Below are positions 23,456 through 32,500 of a DNA stretch of 33,594 bases, in pieces. Position 1 is the first letter of the stretch. Each line of letters begins with the position of its first letter. The translations under genes and the position numbers were made by a program. Location of the stretch: positions 1 through 33,594 of the forward strand of contig NZ_JOGO01000064.1 in NCBI RefSeq assembly GCF_000719475.1, given 5' to 3'. Below the pieces are notes generated by a model. That model was not told the origin of the DNA and searched no databases. It saw only the letters and a program-made list of their open reading frames with translations. The DNA is from Streptomyces sp. NRRL F-5630. Lineage in GTDB: Bacteria > Actinomycetota > Actinomycetes > Streptomycetales > Streptomycetaceae.

Positions 23456-25282
23456 TCAGCCGAAGTACGCGCCGAAGTTCTTCGAGAACTCACCTCCGTT
23501 GAAGCGGTCCCAGTTGATCGACCAGGTCATCAGTCCGCGCAGGGCCGGCCAGGTGCCATGTGTCTGGTAGCTGCCGCAACCGGTCTTCTTCGTCAGGCAG
23601 TCGAGCGTTCTGGTGACCTCGCCCGGCGCCGTCCAGCCGTTGCCCGCCTGGGTGGAGGCGGGCATGCCGATCGCGACCTGGTCGGGGCGCAGGGCGGGGA
23701 ACACCCGGCTCGTGTCTCCCGCGACAGGGAAGCCGGTGAGCAGCATGTCCGTCATCGCGATGTGGAAGTCCGCGCCGCCCATCGCGTGGTACTGGTTGTC
23801 GAGGCCCATGATCGAGCCCGAGTTGTAGTCCTGCACGTGCAGCAGGGCCAGGTCGTCGCGCAGGGCGTGGATCACCGGCAGGTACGCCCCGGCGCGCGGG
23901 TCCTGGCCGCCCCAGGGGCCCGAGCCGTAGTACTGGTAGCCGAGCTGGACGAAGAAGGTCTCGGGCGCCATCGTCAGGACGAAGCCGGAACCGTACTTCG
24001 CCTTGAGGGTCTTGACCGCCGAGATGAGGTTGACGATCGCCGGTGTGGTCGGCTCGCGGAAGTCGGTGTCGCCCGTGTCGAGCGAGAGCGAGTGGCCCTC
24101 GAAGTCGATGTCGAGGCCGTCGAGCCCGTACTCGTCGATGATCTTCGAGACGGAGGAGACGAAGGCGTCGCGCGCGGCGGTCGTCGTGAGCCGGACCTGT
24201 CCGTTCTGCCCGCCGATCGAGATGAGTACCTTCTTGCCCGCCGCCTGCTTCGCCTTGATCGCCGCCTTGAACTCGGCGGCCGTCTCGACGCCCGGGCACT
24301 CGCTCGCGGGGCAGAGGCTGAAGCGGATGTCGCCCGAGGTGACCGAGGTGGGCTCGCCGAAGGCGAGGTCGATGACGTCCCAGGAATCGGGCACGTCGGC
24401 CATCCGCGTGTACCCGGAGCCGTTGGCGAAGCTCGCGTGCAGGTAGCCGACGAGGGCGTGCGCGGGCAACTGCCCGCTCGTGCCACCGCCGTTGCCGCCC
24501 CCGGCGGCCGTCGTGACCTTCAGGTCCGCCGACTTGGCGGACTCGCCCGAGGCGTTCGCGGCGCTCACCTGGAAGCTGTACGCGGTCGCTGGCGAGAGGC
24601 CCGATACGGTCGCCGAAGTCCCCGTGACCGTCGCGACCTTGGTGCTGCCCTGGTAGACGCGGTACTCGCTCGCCCCCGGCACCGCGTTCCACGTGAGGGT
24701 CGCGGAGGTCGCGGTGGGCGTGGCCGCGCTGAGACCGCCGGGGGTCGCGGGCACGGCGACCGGGTCGGTGCCGGGGCCGATGAGGGAGAGGTCGTCGGCG
24801 TAGTAGGCGGGAGTCCCGTACCAGCCGTGCGTGTAGATCTCGACCGAGGTGGTGGAGGGGCCGGTACGGAAGGACGTGGTCAGCTTCTGCCAGTCGCCCG
24901 CCGAGGCCGTCCAGGTGGAGACGTCCGTCGTGCCGGTCCCCGAGGCGCCGAGATAGACGTAGCCGCCCCGCACCCAGCCGCTCAGGGTGTAGGCGGAGCC
25001 GGGCTTGACCCGGACGGTCTGCGCGCACCGCGCGTTGTCGCTCCCGGCGGGTACGGCCTTGAGCGCCGAACCGCCGCCGTGCGTCGGCGTGGTGACGGCC
25101 GAGCCGCTGCCGGCCGAACAACTCCAGCCGCTCGTACCGGACTCGAAGCCGCCGTTGGTGACGAGGTCGGTGTCGGCCGCGGAGGCGGTGGGGGAGAGGG
25201 CGAGGAGACCGCCGAGGGTGAGGGCCGCGGCGAGGGAGGCGGCAAGGGATCTGCCGCGGGACAAGGATCTTCTACGGTGCAC
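23456..25282 (-). CDS. Secreted GH18 chitinase with N-terminal CBM and Fn3 domains
   Basis: Extracellular retaining chitinase of 608 residues. A Sec signal peptide (about 1-35, ending PTASA) is followed by a carbohydrate-binding beta-sandwich (about 40-172, LVTNGGFESGTSGWSC...), an Fn3 domain (about 180-260), a Gly-rich linker and the GH18 barrel (about 275-608). The catalytic DxxDxDxE motif is DGLDIDFE at 388-395, with Glu395 the acid. SIGG and the C-terminal GLMTWSINWD are also GH18 hallmarks. GTG at 25282 follows GGAGG by five bases and opens the signal peptide; the longer open frame upstream is noise that contains the promoter. A DasR-type operator lies in the promoter. Confidence 0.94.
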   Translation of the reverse strand: MHRRRSLSRGRSLAASLAAALTLGGLLALSPTASAADTDLVTNGGFESGTSGWSCSAGSGSAVTTPTHGGGSALKAVPAGSDNARCAQTVRVKPGSAYTLSGWVRGGYVYLGASGTGTTDVSTWTASAGDWQKLTTSFRTGPSTTSVEIYTHGWYGTPAYYADDLSLIGPGTDPVAVPATPGGLSAATPTATSATLTWNAVPGASEYRVYQGSTKVATVTGTSATVSGLSPATAYSFQVSAANASGESAKSADLKVTTAAGGGNGGGTSGQLPAHALVGYLHASFANGSGYTRMADVPDSWDVIDLAFGEPTSVTSGDIRFSLCPASECPGVETAAEFKAAIKAKQAAGKKVLISIGGQNGQVRLTTTAARDAFVSSVSKIIDEYGLDGLDIDFEGHSLSLDTGDTDFREPTTPAIVNLISAVKTLKAKYGSGFVLTMAPETFFVQLGYQYYGSGPWGGQDPRAGAYLPVIHALRDDLALLHVQDYNSGSIMGLDNQYHAMGGADFHIAMTDMLLTGFPVAGDTSRVFPALRPDQVAIGMPASTQAGNGWTAPGEVTRTLDCLTKKTGCGSYQTHGTWPALRGLMTWSINWDRFNGGEFSKNFGAYFG

Positions 25283-25383
25283 GACTGCCTCCGGAGCGGG
25301 GTGCCCCGGCGCGGATGTGCCGGGACGGAGGACGTGAAGGGGTGGAACGGAACCGTCGTGGTGCGGGGAGTGTTGCCTCAAGA

Positions 25384-25408
25384 TGGTCCAGACCAATAGC
25401 CCTGTCAA
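25384..25408 (-). promoter_or_regulatory. Chitinase promoter with DasR-type operator
   Basis: TGGTCCAGACCA (25384-25395) matches the dre core TGGTCTAGACCA at 11 of 12 positions. On the minus strand a perfect -35 TTGACA occupies 25403-25408, so the operator fills the spacer between -35 and -10. The -10 is indistinct. The arrangement implies repression by DasR until amino-sugar phosphates accumulate. Confidence 0.8.
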
Positions 25409-25629
25409 GGCCGTTCGCGCGGGGGCGTGCCGGGAAACCGCTTCCGGAGCGGGGGAGTCGATCCCTGGCCGGGGGGAACCGCGCTCGGCAGTCGGGGCCG
25501 GCTTCCCGGCTCATGCGGTTGGCCGGGCGTCAGACCGTCCGCGCCGTACCGGCGCGTGAAGTCCCCGGCGAACGGACCCGGTGCGGCGCTCCCGGGTTCT
25601 CCCGGAGGCGTCGGGGGCGTTGGTGAGCG

Positions 25630-25781
25630 GGGGCGAGGCGGGTGGTGGAGTGGCGGGTGCGGTCGGGCAGCAGGGCGGGCGGCGCCACCCGCGCGGGCGC
25701 GACCGTGTGGCGTGCGGCCACCTCGGTGACGGCCTCGCGGACGGTGAGGTCGGCGTGGCGGGCCACCCGGCCTGCGCTCAC
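25630..25781 (-). pseudogene. Possible remnant of an aldo/keto reductase-like gene
   Basis: A minus-strand frame beginning at a GTG at 25781 has very high G/C in third codon positions for about 48 codons and then loses that bias. It includes VREAVTEVAARHTVAPARVA, which resembles the 'AxxxVAARHGVTPAQVALAWLL' helix of aldo/keto reductases. It has no start context or remaining domain. I treat it as a possible gene fragment; a small unknown protein is the alternative. Confidence 0.25.
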
Positions 25782-25848
25782 CCCGCCCCGCGTTCAGCTC
25801 GCCCCGCGTTCAGCTCGCCCCGCGCTCAGCCCGGCCCGCGCTCAGCCC
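25769..25848. repeat. 16-bp tandem repeat, five copies
   Basis: Units start at 25769, 25785, 25801, 25817 and 25833. Two are identical (GCCCCGCGTTCAGCTC); the others differ at a few positions. They lie in the gene-poor gap between the chitinase promoter and the lectin gene, and the first unit overlaps the start of the possible gene remnant. Confidence 0.8.
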
Positions 25849-25933
25849 GGCGAGACCCCCTGCTCATGCGGGATGGCGATGCGCGCACGCGGCCGTCCTC
25901 GCGGGGGCGGGCCCGAGCGAAGCCGTGAGCGCC

Positions 25934-25984
25934 GCCACGAGGGGGCCGGAGGCTGCGCGGGCGCCCTTCGGCTTCCCTCGTGGC
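25934..25984 (-). terminator. Terminator of the giant protein/AAA/lectin operon
   Basis: GCCACGAGGG (25934-25943) and CCCTCGTGGC (25975-25984) form a perfect 10-bp stem with a GC-rich 31-base loop, 27 bases past the lectin stop codon on the minus strand. Confidence 0.5.
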
Positions 25985-26011
25985 CGCGCGCGGGCGTGGG
26001 GTCCGGTTCGA

Positions 26012-26971
26012 TCAGGGCACGTTCCACTTCTGGGCCCAGTTGCCCGAGCAGTTGGCGATCTGGAGCGGCGTCCCGGCGGCCGTGCTCGCGTTCGCCACGT
26101 CCAGGCACTTGTCGGCGGCGACGTTGACGATGTCGTTGCCCGGTGAGTAGCGCCACTGCGTGACGTTCGTCGAGTCGCACCCGGCCATGACCACGTGCGT
26201 GCCGTCGTTCGTCGAGCGCCCCGCGAGCGACAGGCAACGGCCGTTCTTGCGCAGGGTGCCGTTCTTGGCGAACTGCCACTGCTGGTCCCCGCCGCCGTCA
26301 CACGGGTACAACTTCAGGGAGCTGCCCGCGAGTTGCACGCAGTGGCCCTGGAAGTCGCCGTACCGTCCGACGATCGCGCCGAGCGGCCGGGAGAAGTCCT
26401 GGGCGGGCGCCTGCGCCTTCTTCGGCGCACCGCCGGAGGAGCCGGACGAACCCGAGGACCCGGACGACTTCTCGGTCTTGCTCTCGCTCTTCGCCCCGTC
26501 GTCGCTCCCTGTCGACCCGCTCTTCTCCCGCGGAGCCGCGGGCGGGGCCGCCGGCGGAGCGGCGGGCGCGCCCGCCTGGCTCCCCGCCCCGGAGCCGCCG
26601 CCCGAGCCCTGGGGGCGGCTCTCCTCGTGCGGCTTCGCCGTCTCCTTGGAGGGGGACGGCGACGGGGACGGGGAAGAGGAGGGGGACCCGGAGGGCGAGG
26701 CCGTGGGGCCGGCCGCGACGCGCGCCGGGGTGTCGTTCGCGGCGAGCGTGGCCTTCTCCTTCCCGTCGTCCAGCACGGTGCCGCGCGCGGCCACCGCGGA
26801 GAGGGTGACGGTCGCGGAGACGGCAGCCGCCCAGCCCAGGGTCACCCAGACCCTGCGGCTGGGCACGAGCCCGTGCGGGGCACGGGCGGGGCGGTCGCGG
26901 AAGGTGTCCGCGAAGCTCTGCCCGGCCGGGTCCGACGGCTTCGGCGTGCGGTGCGAGGGGCGCATACGCAT
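26012..26971 (-). CDS. Membrane-anchored ricin B-type lectin
   Basis: A 319-residue surface protein that probably binds galactose-type or other glycans. A basic cytoplasmic tail (1-40) leads to one membrane helix (about 41-62). A ~130-residue Ser/Pro/Gly/Ala-rich low-complexity stalk follows, then a C-terminal ricin-type beta-trefoil (about 200-319). The trefoil shows three QxW-type motifs: QQW (230-232), TQW (271-273) and QKW (314-316), and cysteines paired within repeats. There is no cleavable signal peptide, so the helix should anchor it with the lectin outside. ATG at 26971 follows CAGGAG by nine bases, 23 bases after the ATPase stop. It is the last gene of a three-gene operon. Confidence 0.9.
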   Translation of the reverse strand: MRMRPSHRTPKPSDPAGQSFADTFRDRPARAPHGLVPSRRVWVTLGWAAAVSATVTLSAVAARGTVLDDGKEKATLAANDTPARVAAGPTASPSGSPSSSPSPSPSPSKETAKPHEESRPQGSGGGSGAGSQAGAPAAPPAAPPAAPREKSGSTGSDDGAKSESKTEKSSGSSGSSGSSGGAPKKAQAPAQDFSRPLGAIVGRYGDFQGHCVQLAGSSLKLYPCDGGGDQQWQFAKNGTLRKNGRCLSLAGRSTNDGTHVVMAGCDSTNVTQWRYSPGNDIVNVAADKCLDVANASTAAGTPLQIANCSGNWAQKWNVP

Positions 26972-26994
26972 GGCGTGAAACTCCTGGTGGTCGG

Positions 26995-29595
26995 TCAGAG
27001 CAGGTCGTGCTCGTCGAGCTGCATGAGCTGAGCGGAATCCGGGGACGTCAGCTCGGCGACGCGCATCGCCTGCCGTTCGGTCATCGCCTGGAAGAGCTGA
27101 CGGGCCGTGCGGCCGTTGCCGAAGCCCGCGTCGCGCGGGATCGTCCCGACGTGCGCGGTGAGCGCCCGGCGCGCCGCGTCCGTCAGCTCGTACTGGTGTC
27201 GCTGGGCGTGGTGCTCGACGATGCTCACCAACTCCTCGGAACTGTAATCGGCGAAGAGCAGCGTCCGGCTGAACCGGGAGGAGAGGCCGGGGTTGGAGGA
27301 GATGAAGCGGTCCATGTCCCCGGGGTAGCCGGCCGCGATGACGACGACCTCGTCCCGGTGGTCCTCCATGAGCTTGACGAGCGTCGCGATGGCCTCGGTG
27401 CCGAAGTCGTTGCCCGCTCCCGCCGGGGCGAGCGCGTACGCCTCGTCGATGAAGAGCACCCCGCCGCGTGCCCGCAGGAACGCCTCCGTCGTCTTCGGTC
27501 CCGTGTGACCGACGTACTCGCCGACGAGGGAACTGCGGTCCACCTCCACGAGGTGACCGCGCGACAGCAGCCCGAGACCGTGCAGCAGCCTGCCGTAGAG
27601 GCGGGCCACGGTCGTCTTGCCGGTGCCGGGATTGCCCGCGAAGACGAGGTGCCTGCTCAGCGGGGGAGCGGGCAGCCCCGCCTCCTCGCGCATCCGCACC
27701 GTCTGCATGAGCTTGACCATGCCGTTGACGTCGCGCTTCACGCCGTCGAGACCGACCAGCTCGTCCAGCTCGGCGAGCAGGTCCTCCAGGCTCTCGGGCT
27801 CCGGCGCCGGCTCGCCCTGGTCCCACAGCGCGCCGTCCGGCTCCGGCGCGGTCTCCTCGGGCGTGCGCGGGCCCCCGCCCGCGACGTGGGCGGGCGCGGC
27901 CGGGGTCCGGGCGCGGTCCGACAGGCTCGGCAGCGCCGCCGTCCGGACGCGCACCGCCGCGCAGTCCTCGAACTCCGGCTCCGCGCCGTCCGCGAGCCCG
28001 ACGTCCTGCGCGCTGTCGAAGACCCGGCAGCCGAGGAACCGCACCCGCGCCCCCTTGCCGACGTGCAGGGCGGGGAAGGTCGCGCCCGACACGTCGCAGT
28101 GGGCGAAGGTGCCACTGACCTGCTCGCCGACGAGGACGCCGTTCTTGCCGCAGTCCTCGAACCGCACGCCGCGCACCTCGGCCTTCGCCTCCCGCTCCAG
28201 GACGAGACCACTGCCCGCCGCGCCCGCGACCGCGCCGCCCGTCATGGTGAGCCGCCCACCCGCGTCCACGGTCACGCCCGCGCCCCCGGCGTCGCTCACC
28301 CGCACCTCCGTGAGCGCCACCGCCGTTCCCGCGCCGATCTCGACACCGCTGCGCCCCTGCCCGGTGAAGACGCAGGCCTGAAGCCGCGACTCCTCCTCGG
28401 CGGTCGAGCGCAGCCGCAGGCCCGTCTCGGAGCCCACCGCGCGCAGCCCCGTGAGGACGAGACGCGCCTCCTCGTCACCGTGCACGGCGCACAACCGCGC
28501 CCCCGTCACCGAGGAGTCGCTCACCTCCGCGGCGGCCGCCCCCGACACGCGCAGACCGTGCTCGCCCGCCTCCCGGACCCGCAGCCCTTCGAGCATCGCC
28601 CGCGCCTGTCCCGCGAGCGCGAGCCCGCTGCCCTGGGCCTTCGCCACGAGCGCGTCGGTGACGCGCACGCTGCTCGCTCCCGCCGCGCTCATCCCGTGCC
28701 CGCCGGGACGCACCACCTGGCAGTCCCGCAGCGCGACCGCGCTCTGGTCGTCGGCGCGCACCCCGTGGTCGCGTGGGCCGCTGATCCGCGTCTCGCGCAG
28801 GGCCGCGCGACCGCGGTGCGCGAGCCGCACCCCGCACCGTCCGCTGCCTTCCACCCGGCAGTCCGTCAGCTCGGCCGCGCCGTCCTCCTCGACCAGCACC
28901 CCGTGCCGTCCGGTACCGGTGAAGACGCTTCCGTGGGCGAGGAACCTGCCCGCGCCCTTGGCCCGCGCGCCCGAGCCCGAGGTGTCCCGCACCCGCAGCC
29001 GCTCGGCGATCAGGACGGCCTGCCCCGAGACGACCGCGCCGATCCCGTCGACCTCGGAGATCTCCGTGTCCACCGCCCGCGCCCGCGCGTCGCCCACGAG
29101 GTGCAGCGCCGCGCCGCGCGCCCCGCTGAGCCGGGTCCTGTCGAGCACGAGGACCCCGCCCCCGTCGACCGGGTCCGCCACCTCGCCCAGCAGCGTGTCC
29201 TCCACGCCCAGTCGCGTGTTCGGCACCGCCGATGACCCCGCCGCCGAGCCGAGCACCTCGACCCGGCCGCCCGTCAGCTCGCAGTGCTCGGCGGTCAGCC
29301 CCGCCGCGTCCTCGACCCGCACCACCGGCTGGTCGGGATCGGAACCGGCGAGGTGCAGTTCGCGCAGCACGCACCCCGGCGCCGTCACCGTCACCGGCAC
29401 CCCGTGCGCCGCGCGCAGCCGCACCGAACCCGCGCCCGCCTCCGCCTCGACGGTGACCCGCCGCGACAGGACGAGACTCTCCACGTACGTGCCGGGAGCG
29501 ACCAGCACCGTCGCCCCCGCCGGCGCCGCGGCCAGCGCGTCGGCGATCGTACGGTGGACTCCGCGGCCCCGCGGGCCGACTCTCACGGCCGTCAC
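26995..29595 (-). CDS. Beta-helix/AAA+ ATPase fusion (CbxX/EccA-like)
   Basis: Large two-part protein of 866 residues. Residues 1 to about 540 are repeated ~23-residue turns (patterns such as GxHGVxV, xSGSGxxA, xxAxxxxVRVxD) typical of a right-handed parallel beta-helix. After an acidic linker, the C-terminal ~265 residues form an AAA+ ATPase of the CbxX/CfxQ type found in EccA proteins of type VII secretion. It has LVGLDGVKRDV, Walker A GNPGTGKTT (654-662), VGEYVGHTGPKT and Walker B LFIDEAY with Asp717 and Glu718. There is no signal peptide, so it is cytoplasmic. GTG at 29595 overlaps the upstream gene's stop as GTGA, with GGGGAG upstream. A chaperone or unfoldase role for the giant neighbour is inferred. 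Confidence 0.9.
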   Translation of the reverse strand: MTAVRVGPRGRGVHRTIADALAAAPAGATVLVAPGTYVESLVLSRRVTVEAEAGAGSVRLRAAHGVPVTVTAPGCVLRELHLAGSDPDQPVVRVEDAAGLTAEHCELTGGRVEVLGSAAGSSAVPNTRLGVEDTLLGEVADPVDGGGVLVLDRTRLSGARGAALHLVGDARARAVDTEISEVDGIGAVVSGQAVLIAERLRVRDTSGSGARAKGAGRFLAHGSVFTGTGRHGVLVEEDGAAELTDCRVEGSGRCGVRLAHRGRAALRETRISGPRDHGVRADDQSAVALRDCQVVRPGGHGMSAAGASSVRVTDALVAKAQGSGLALAGQARAMLEGLRVREAGEHGLRVSGAAAAEVSDSSVTGARLCAVHGDEEARLVLTGLRAVGSETGLRLRSTAEEESRLQACVFTGQGRSGVEIGAGTAVALTEVRVSDAGGAGVTVDAGGRLTMTGGAVAGAAGSGLVLEREAKAEVRGVRFEDCGKNGVLVGEQVSGTFAHCDVSGATFPALHVGKGARVRFLGCRVFDSAQDVGLADGAEPEFEDCAAVRVRTAALPSLSDRARTPAAPAHVAGGGPRTPEETAPEPDGALWDQGEPAPEPESLEDLLAELDELVGLDGVKRDVNGMVKLMQTVRMREEAGLPAPPLSRHLVFAGNPGTGKTTVARLYGRLLHGLGLLSRGHLVEVDRSSLVGEYVGHTGPKTTEAFLRARGGVLFIDEAYALAPAGAGNDFGTEAIATLVKLMEDHRDEVVVIAAGYPGDMDRFISSNPGLSSRFSRTLLFADYSSEELVSIVEHHAQRHQYELTDAARRALTAHVGTIPRDAGFGNGRTARQLFQAMTERQAMRVAELTSPDSAQLMQLDEHDLL

Positions 29596-32500
29596 TGCGG
29601 CTCCCCGTTCTGGTCGTTCTGCTGCTCGCCCGAGTAGAAGTCGTGGCCCGGGAAGAGCTGCTTCTGCAAGGTCGAGGAAAGGTACAGGTTCGCGAACGTC
29701 TTGTCGACGAGCTTGCCGAGCCCCGCCACGGCGAAGGTGTCGAAGACGCCGCCCCGGTGGTAGAAGCGCCCGCCGAAGTTCTGGATCATCGCGGTACGGG
29801 CCACGCCGAGGCTCACCGCGCCCGCGACCCCGCCCGCCATGCCGACGGCGCCCGCGAGCAGCGCGTCGCTGCCGTGCAGGTGGACGGTGTTGCCGTTCGC
29901 GTCCTTGATCCCGAAGATCGCGGAGCCGGCCGCGGCGGTGACGAAGCCGGAGACCGCGCCCGTGACGAGGCCCACGCCCCAGTCGTAGGTGCCCGAACGC
30001 CAGCGCGTGACCTTCTCGTTGCCCGCGAACTCGGCCGTCCACGAGTCGTCGTTGGGGCGCCGTGCGTACGGGTTGCCCTGGTCGACCTGGCTGAGCCCCG
30101 TCTTCCACGGCCCGCCCCGGAAGGTCGCGAAGTGGCCGAGCGAGAAGGCGCCCTTGACGCTCGCGCCGACCGTCGCGCCGAACGCGGCCCTGCCGACCTC
30201 GTTCCAGCCGAAGGGAGTGCCCGTGGCCGCCGCGACGATCCCGTACACCGCCAGGTTCATGCTGAAGTCGAGCAGCCACTCCTGGATCATGTCGACGGCG
30301 AGCGCCTGCCCGGCCTTGTACGGGAACGACGTGTACGTGCTGACGCCGCCCGCGGTGTGGCCCCACTCCCAGCGGTTGGGCTCGCGCCACATGCGGTTGA
30401 AGCCGCGGTACTCGGAGAGGATGCCCGTGAAGTTGGTCTCGCGGCCCGTCAGCGTGGTGCGGCCGAAGGAGTCGCGGTGCCACACGTATCCGGGGATGGT
30501 CCGCTCGTCGATCAGGCTCGCGCCGTCCGCGCCGAAGCGGCGCCACTGCTTGTGCCAGTCCTCGCTCTCCAGGAAGCTGCCGTCCGGCAGTTCGACCTTG
30601 CGGCCCAGCTCGATGCCGTTGTCGTACTCCTTCCACACGTGCGGGTTGTGGGTGCCGTCCGGCGTCTGGAGGTACTCGCGGACCCGGTAGGGCGAGTCCT
30701 GGAGGTGCGGGGTGTTCGCCGGGCGGACGGGGATCTCCTGCACGATGTGGCCCGCGTTCGTGTCCATGTCCCTGAACACGGCGCCCGGCCGGAAGTCCGG
30801 GAGCTGGGTGCCGCTCCGGTCGAACCACTGCCGCACGCGGTCGCCCACGCCGTTGCCGAAACCCTTGATCTCGCCGTCCGCGCCGGTCTTGTTCCAGTGC
30901 CAGGTGTTCGTCCCCGGGTTCTTCCAGGCGTCGACCACCGTGCCGTCCGCGAGCAGCCTGTGGTCGCGCACGAGCGCGCCCGCCGTGTCGAAGTCCTGGA
31001 AGCTCTCGCGGTCCCAGCCCCACGGGGTGACCTCGCCCCGGTGGTGGTTGAGCTTGCGGATGCCGCCGCCGTTCGGCGTCCCGTCGCTCCAGCGCACCGT
31101 GCCGTCGAGCATCCCCACCGAGGTGACGCGCACGGGGTTCGCGCCGCCCGTCGGGTCGGGGAAGGTGTCCTGGCGGGAGATGACGAGGCCGTGGTGGTCG
31201 TACCGCGTCCAGTCACTGCCCGCGCCCATCCGGCCCTCGCGCCCGGCCGCGCCGGGCGGGGGACGGAAGTCCACGACGGAGCCGTCCGCGAGGCCCATGC
31301 GGGCCACGTTCCACTGCTTGCCCGCGTTCGGGGTGTACCAGTTCCCGTCGCCGAGGTCGTCGGTGAAGCGCTCCTGCCAGCGGATGTCGCCCGCGTTGAC
31401 TCCCGCCGGCAGGTGTGTGGTGTCGAAGTCGGCGGCCTGGTAGGTGCGGTGGCCCTTGAGGCCGTCGTCGCCCTGCTTCCACGGCAGGTAGCCGTTCTGC
31501 TTCGCGACCCCGTCCGGCATCGCGACGTCACCGGTCGTCACGGCCTTGCCGTCGAGCGGCTTGCGCGTCTCGCGGACGATGTCGCCCGCCCTGGTGATGT
31601 CGGTGATCGTGCCGTTGTTGCTGACGAACCGCACGCCGTGCGTGACTCCTCCGCCGGCACCCGTCTCGGTCCAGGTGTGCATCTGGAGGCGGCTGTCCTT
31701 GGCGAGCCAGGGCACGGCGTCCAGATTCGCCGCCCGGTACTCGGGGCTCATGACCCAGCGGAAGGCGCGCGGCGGACGCTGCTCGGAGAAGCGCGTGCTG
31801 TCCAGGAAACCGCCGTCCTTCAGCGTCACGCCCCGGCCGTTCTCCTTGCCGTGCCCGGACCACGACGTGTAGTCCTTCTTCGGCACCCCGTCCGCGCCGA
31901 ACTCCGTCTGGTTCAGCCGCCGTACGTTGTCGACGGACCAGTTGAAGCGGCCGAACCTCTCCTGCGCCACGACCTGCTCGCCCGTCTTCGGGTGGGGCAT
32001 CCGGTCCGTGAAGCCGCGCCCCGGGCCCCACGTGCGGTCGCCCTCGGCGACCTTCTTGAACTCGCTGTCGAAGCGGGTCCAGCGGGTGTCGCCGGAAAAG
32101 CTCTGCGTGAACGGGTGGTGCCCGACGTCGGCGAGGACGTGTCCGCCGTCCGGCAGTTCCTGGTAGTGCCGCACCCGTGTGCCCGTGTGCCCCGTGACGT
32201 CGAACCAGCTGCGCCCGCTCTCGCCCCAGTGCCGCGTGCCCGAACCGACGACCGTGCCCGCGCCGTCGAACTCGGTCCACACGCCGCGCTGGTTGAAGCG
32301 GCCGAACGAGCCGACGCCCGCCGCCGAGTGGTAGCCGTCCAGCACGTGCCCGTTCGGCAGCGGCCTGCGCTCCATCAGCTCGACGCCCGAGTGCGTCGTC
32401 AGCTTGATCCGGCCGTTGCCGAGCCCCTTCGTGTCCACGGTGCCCGCGTCGTACCACTTCTTGATCGCCGGAGCGGCGACCGGCTGTCCCGCCCCGTCGA

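Noticed and set aside
29596..31023. Upstream extension of the beta-helix/AAA gene to 31023
   Set aside because: The extension is an out-of-frame reading of the giant protein gene. The beta-helix protein starts at the GTG overlapping the previous stop codon, with a ribosome site just before it.
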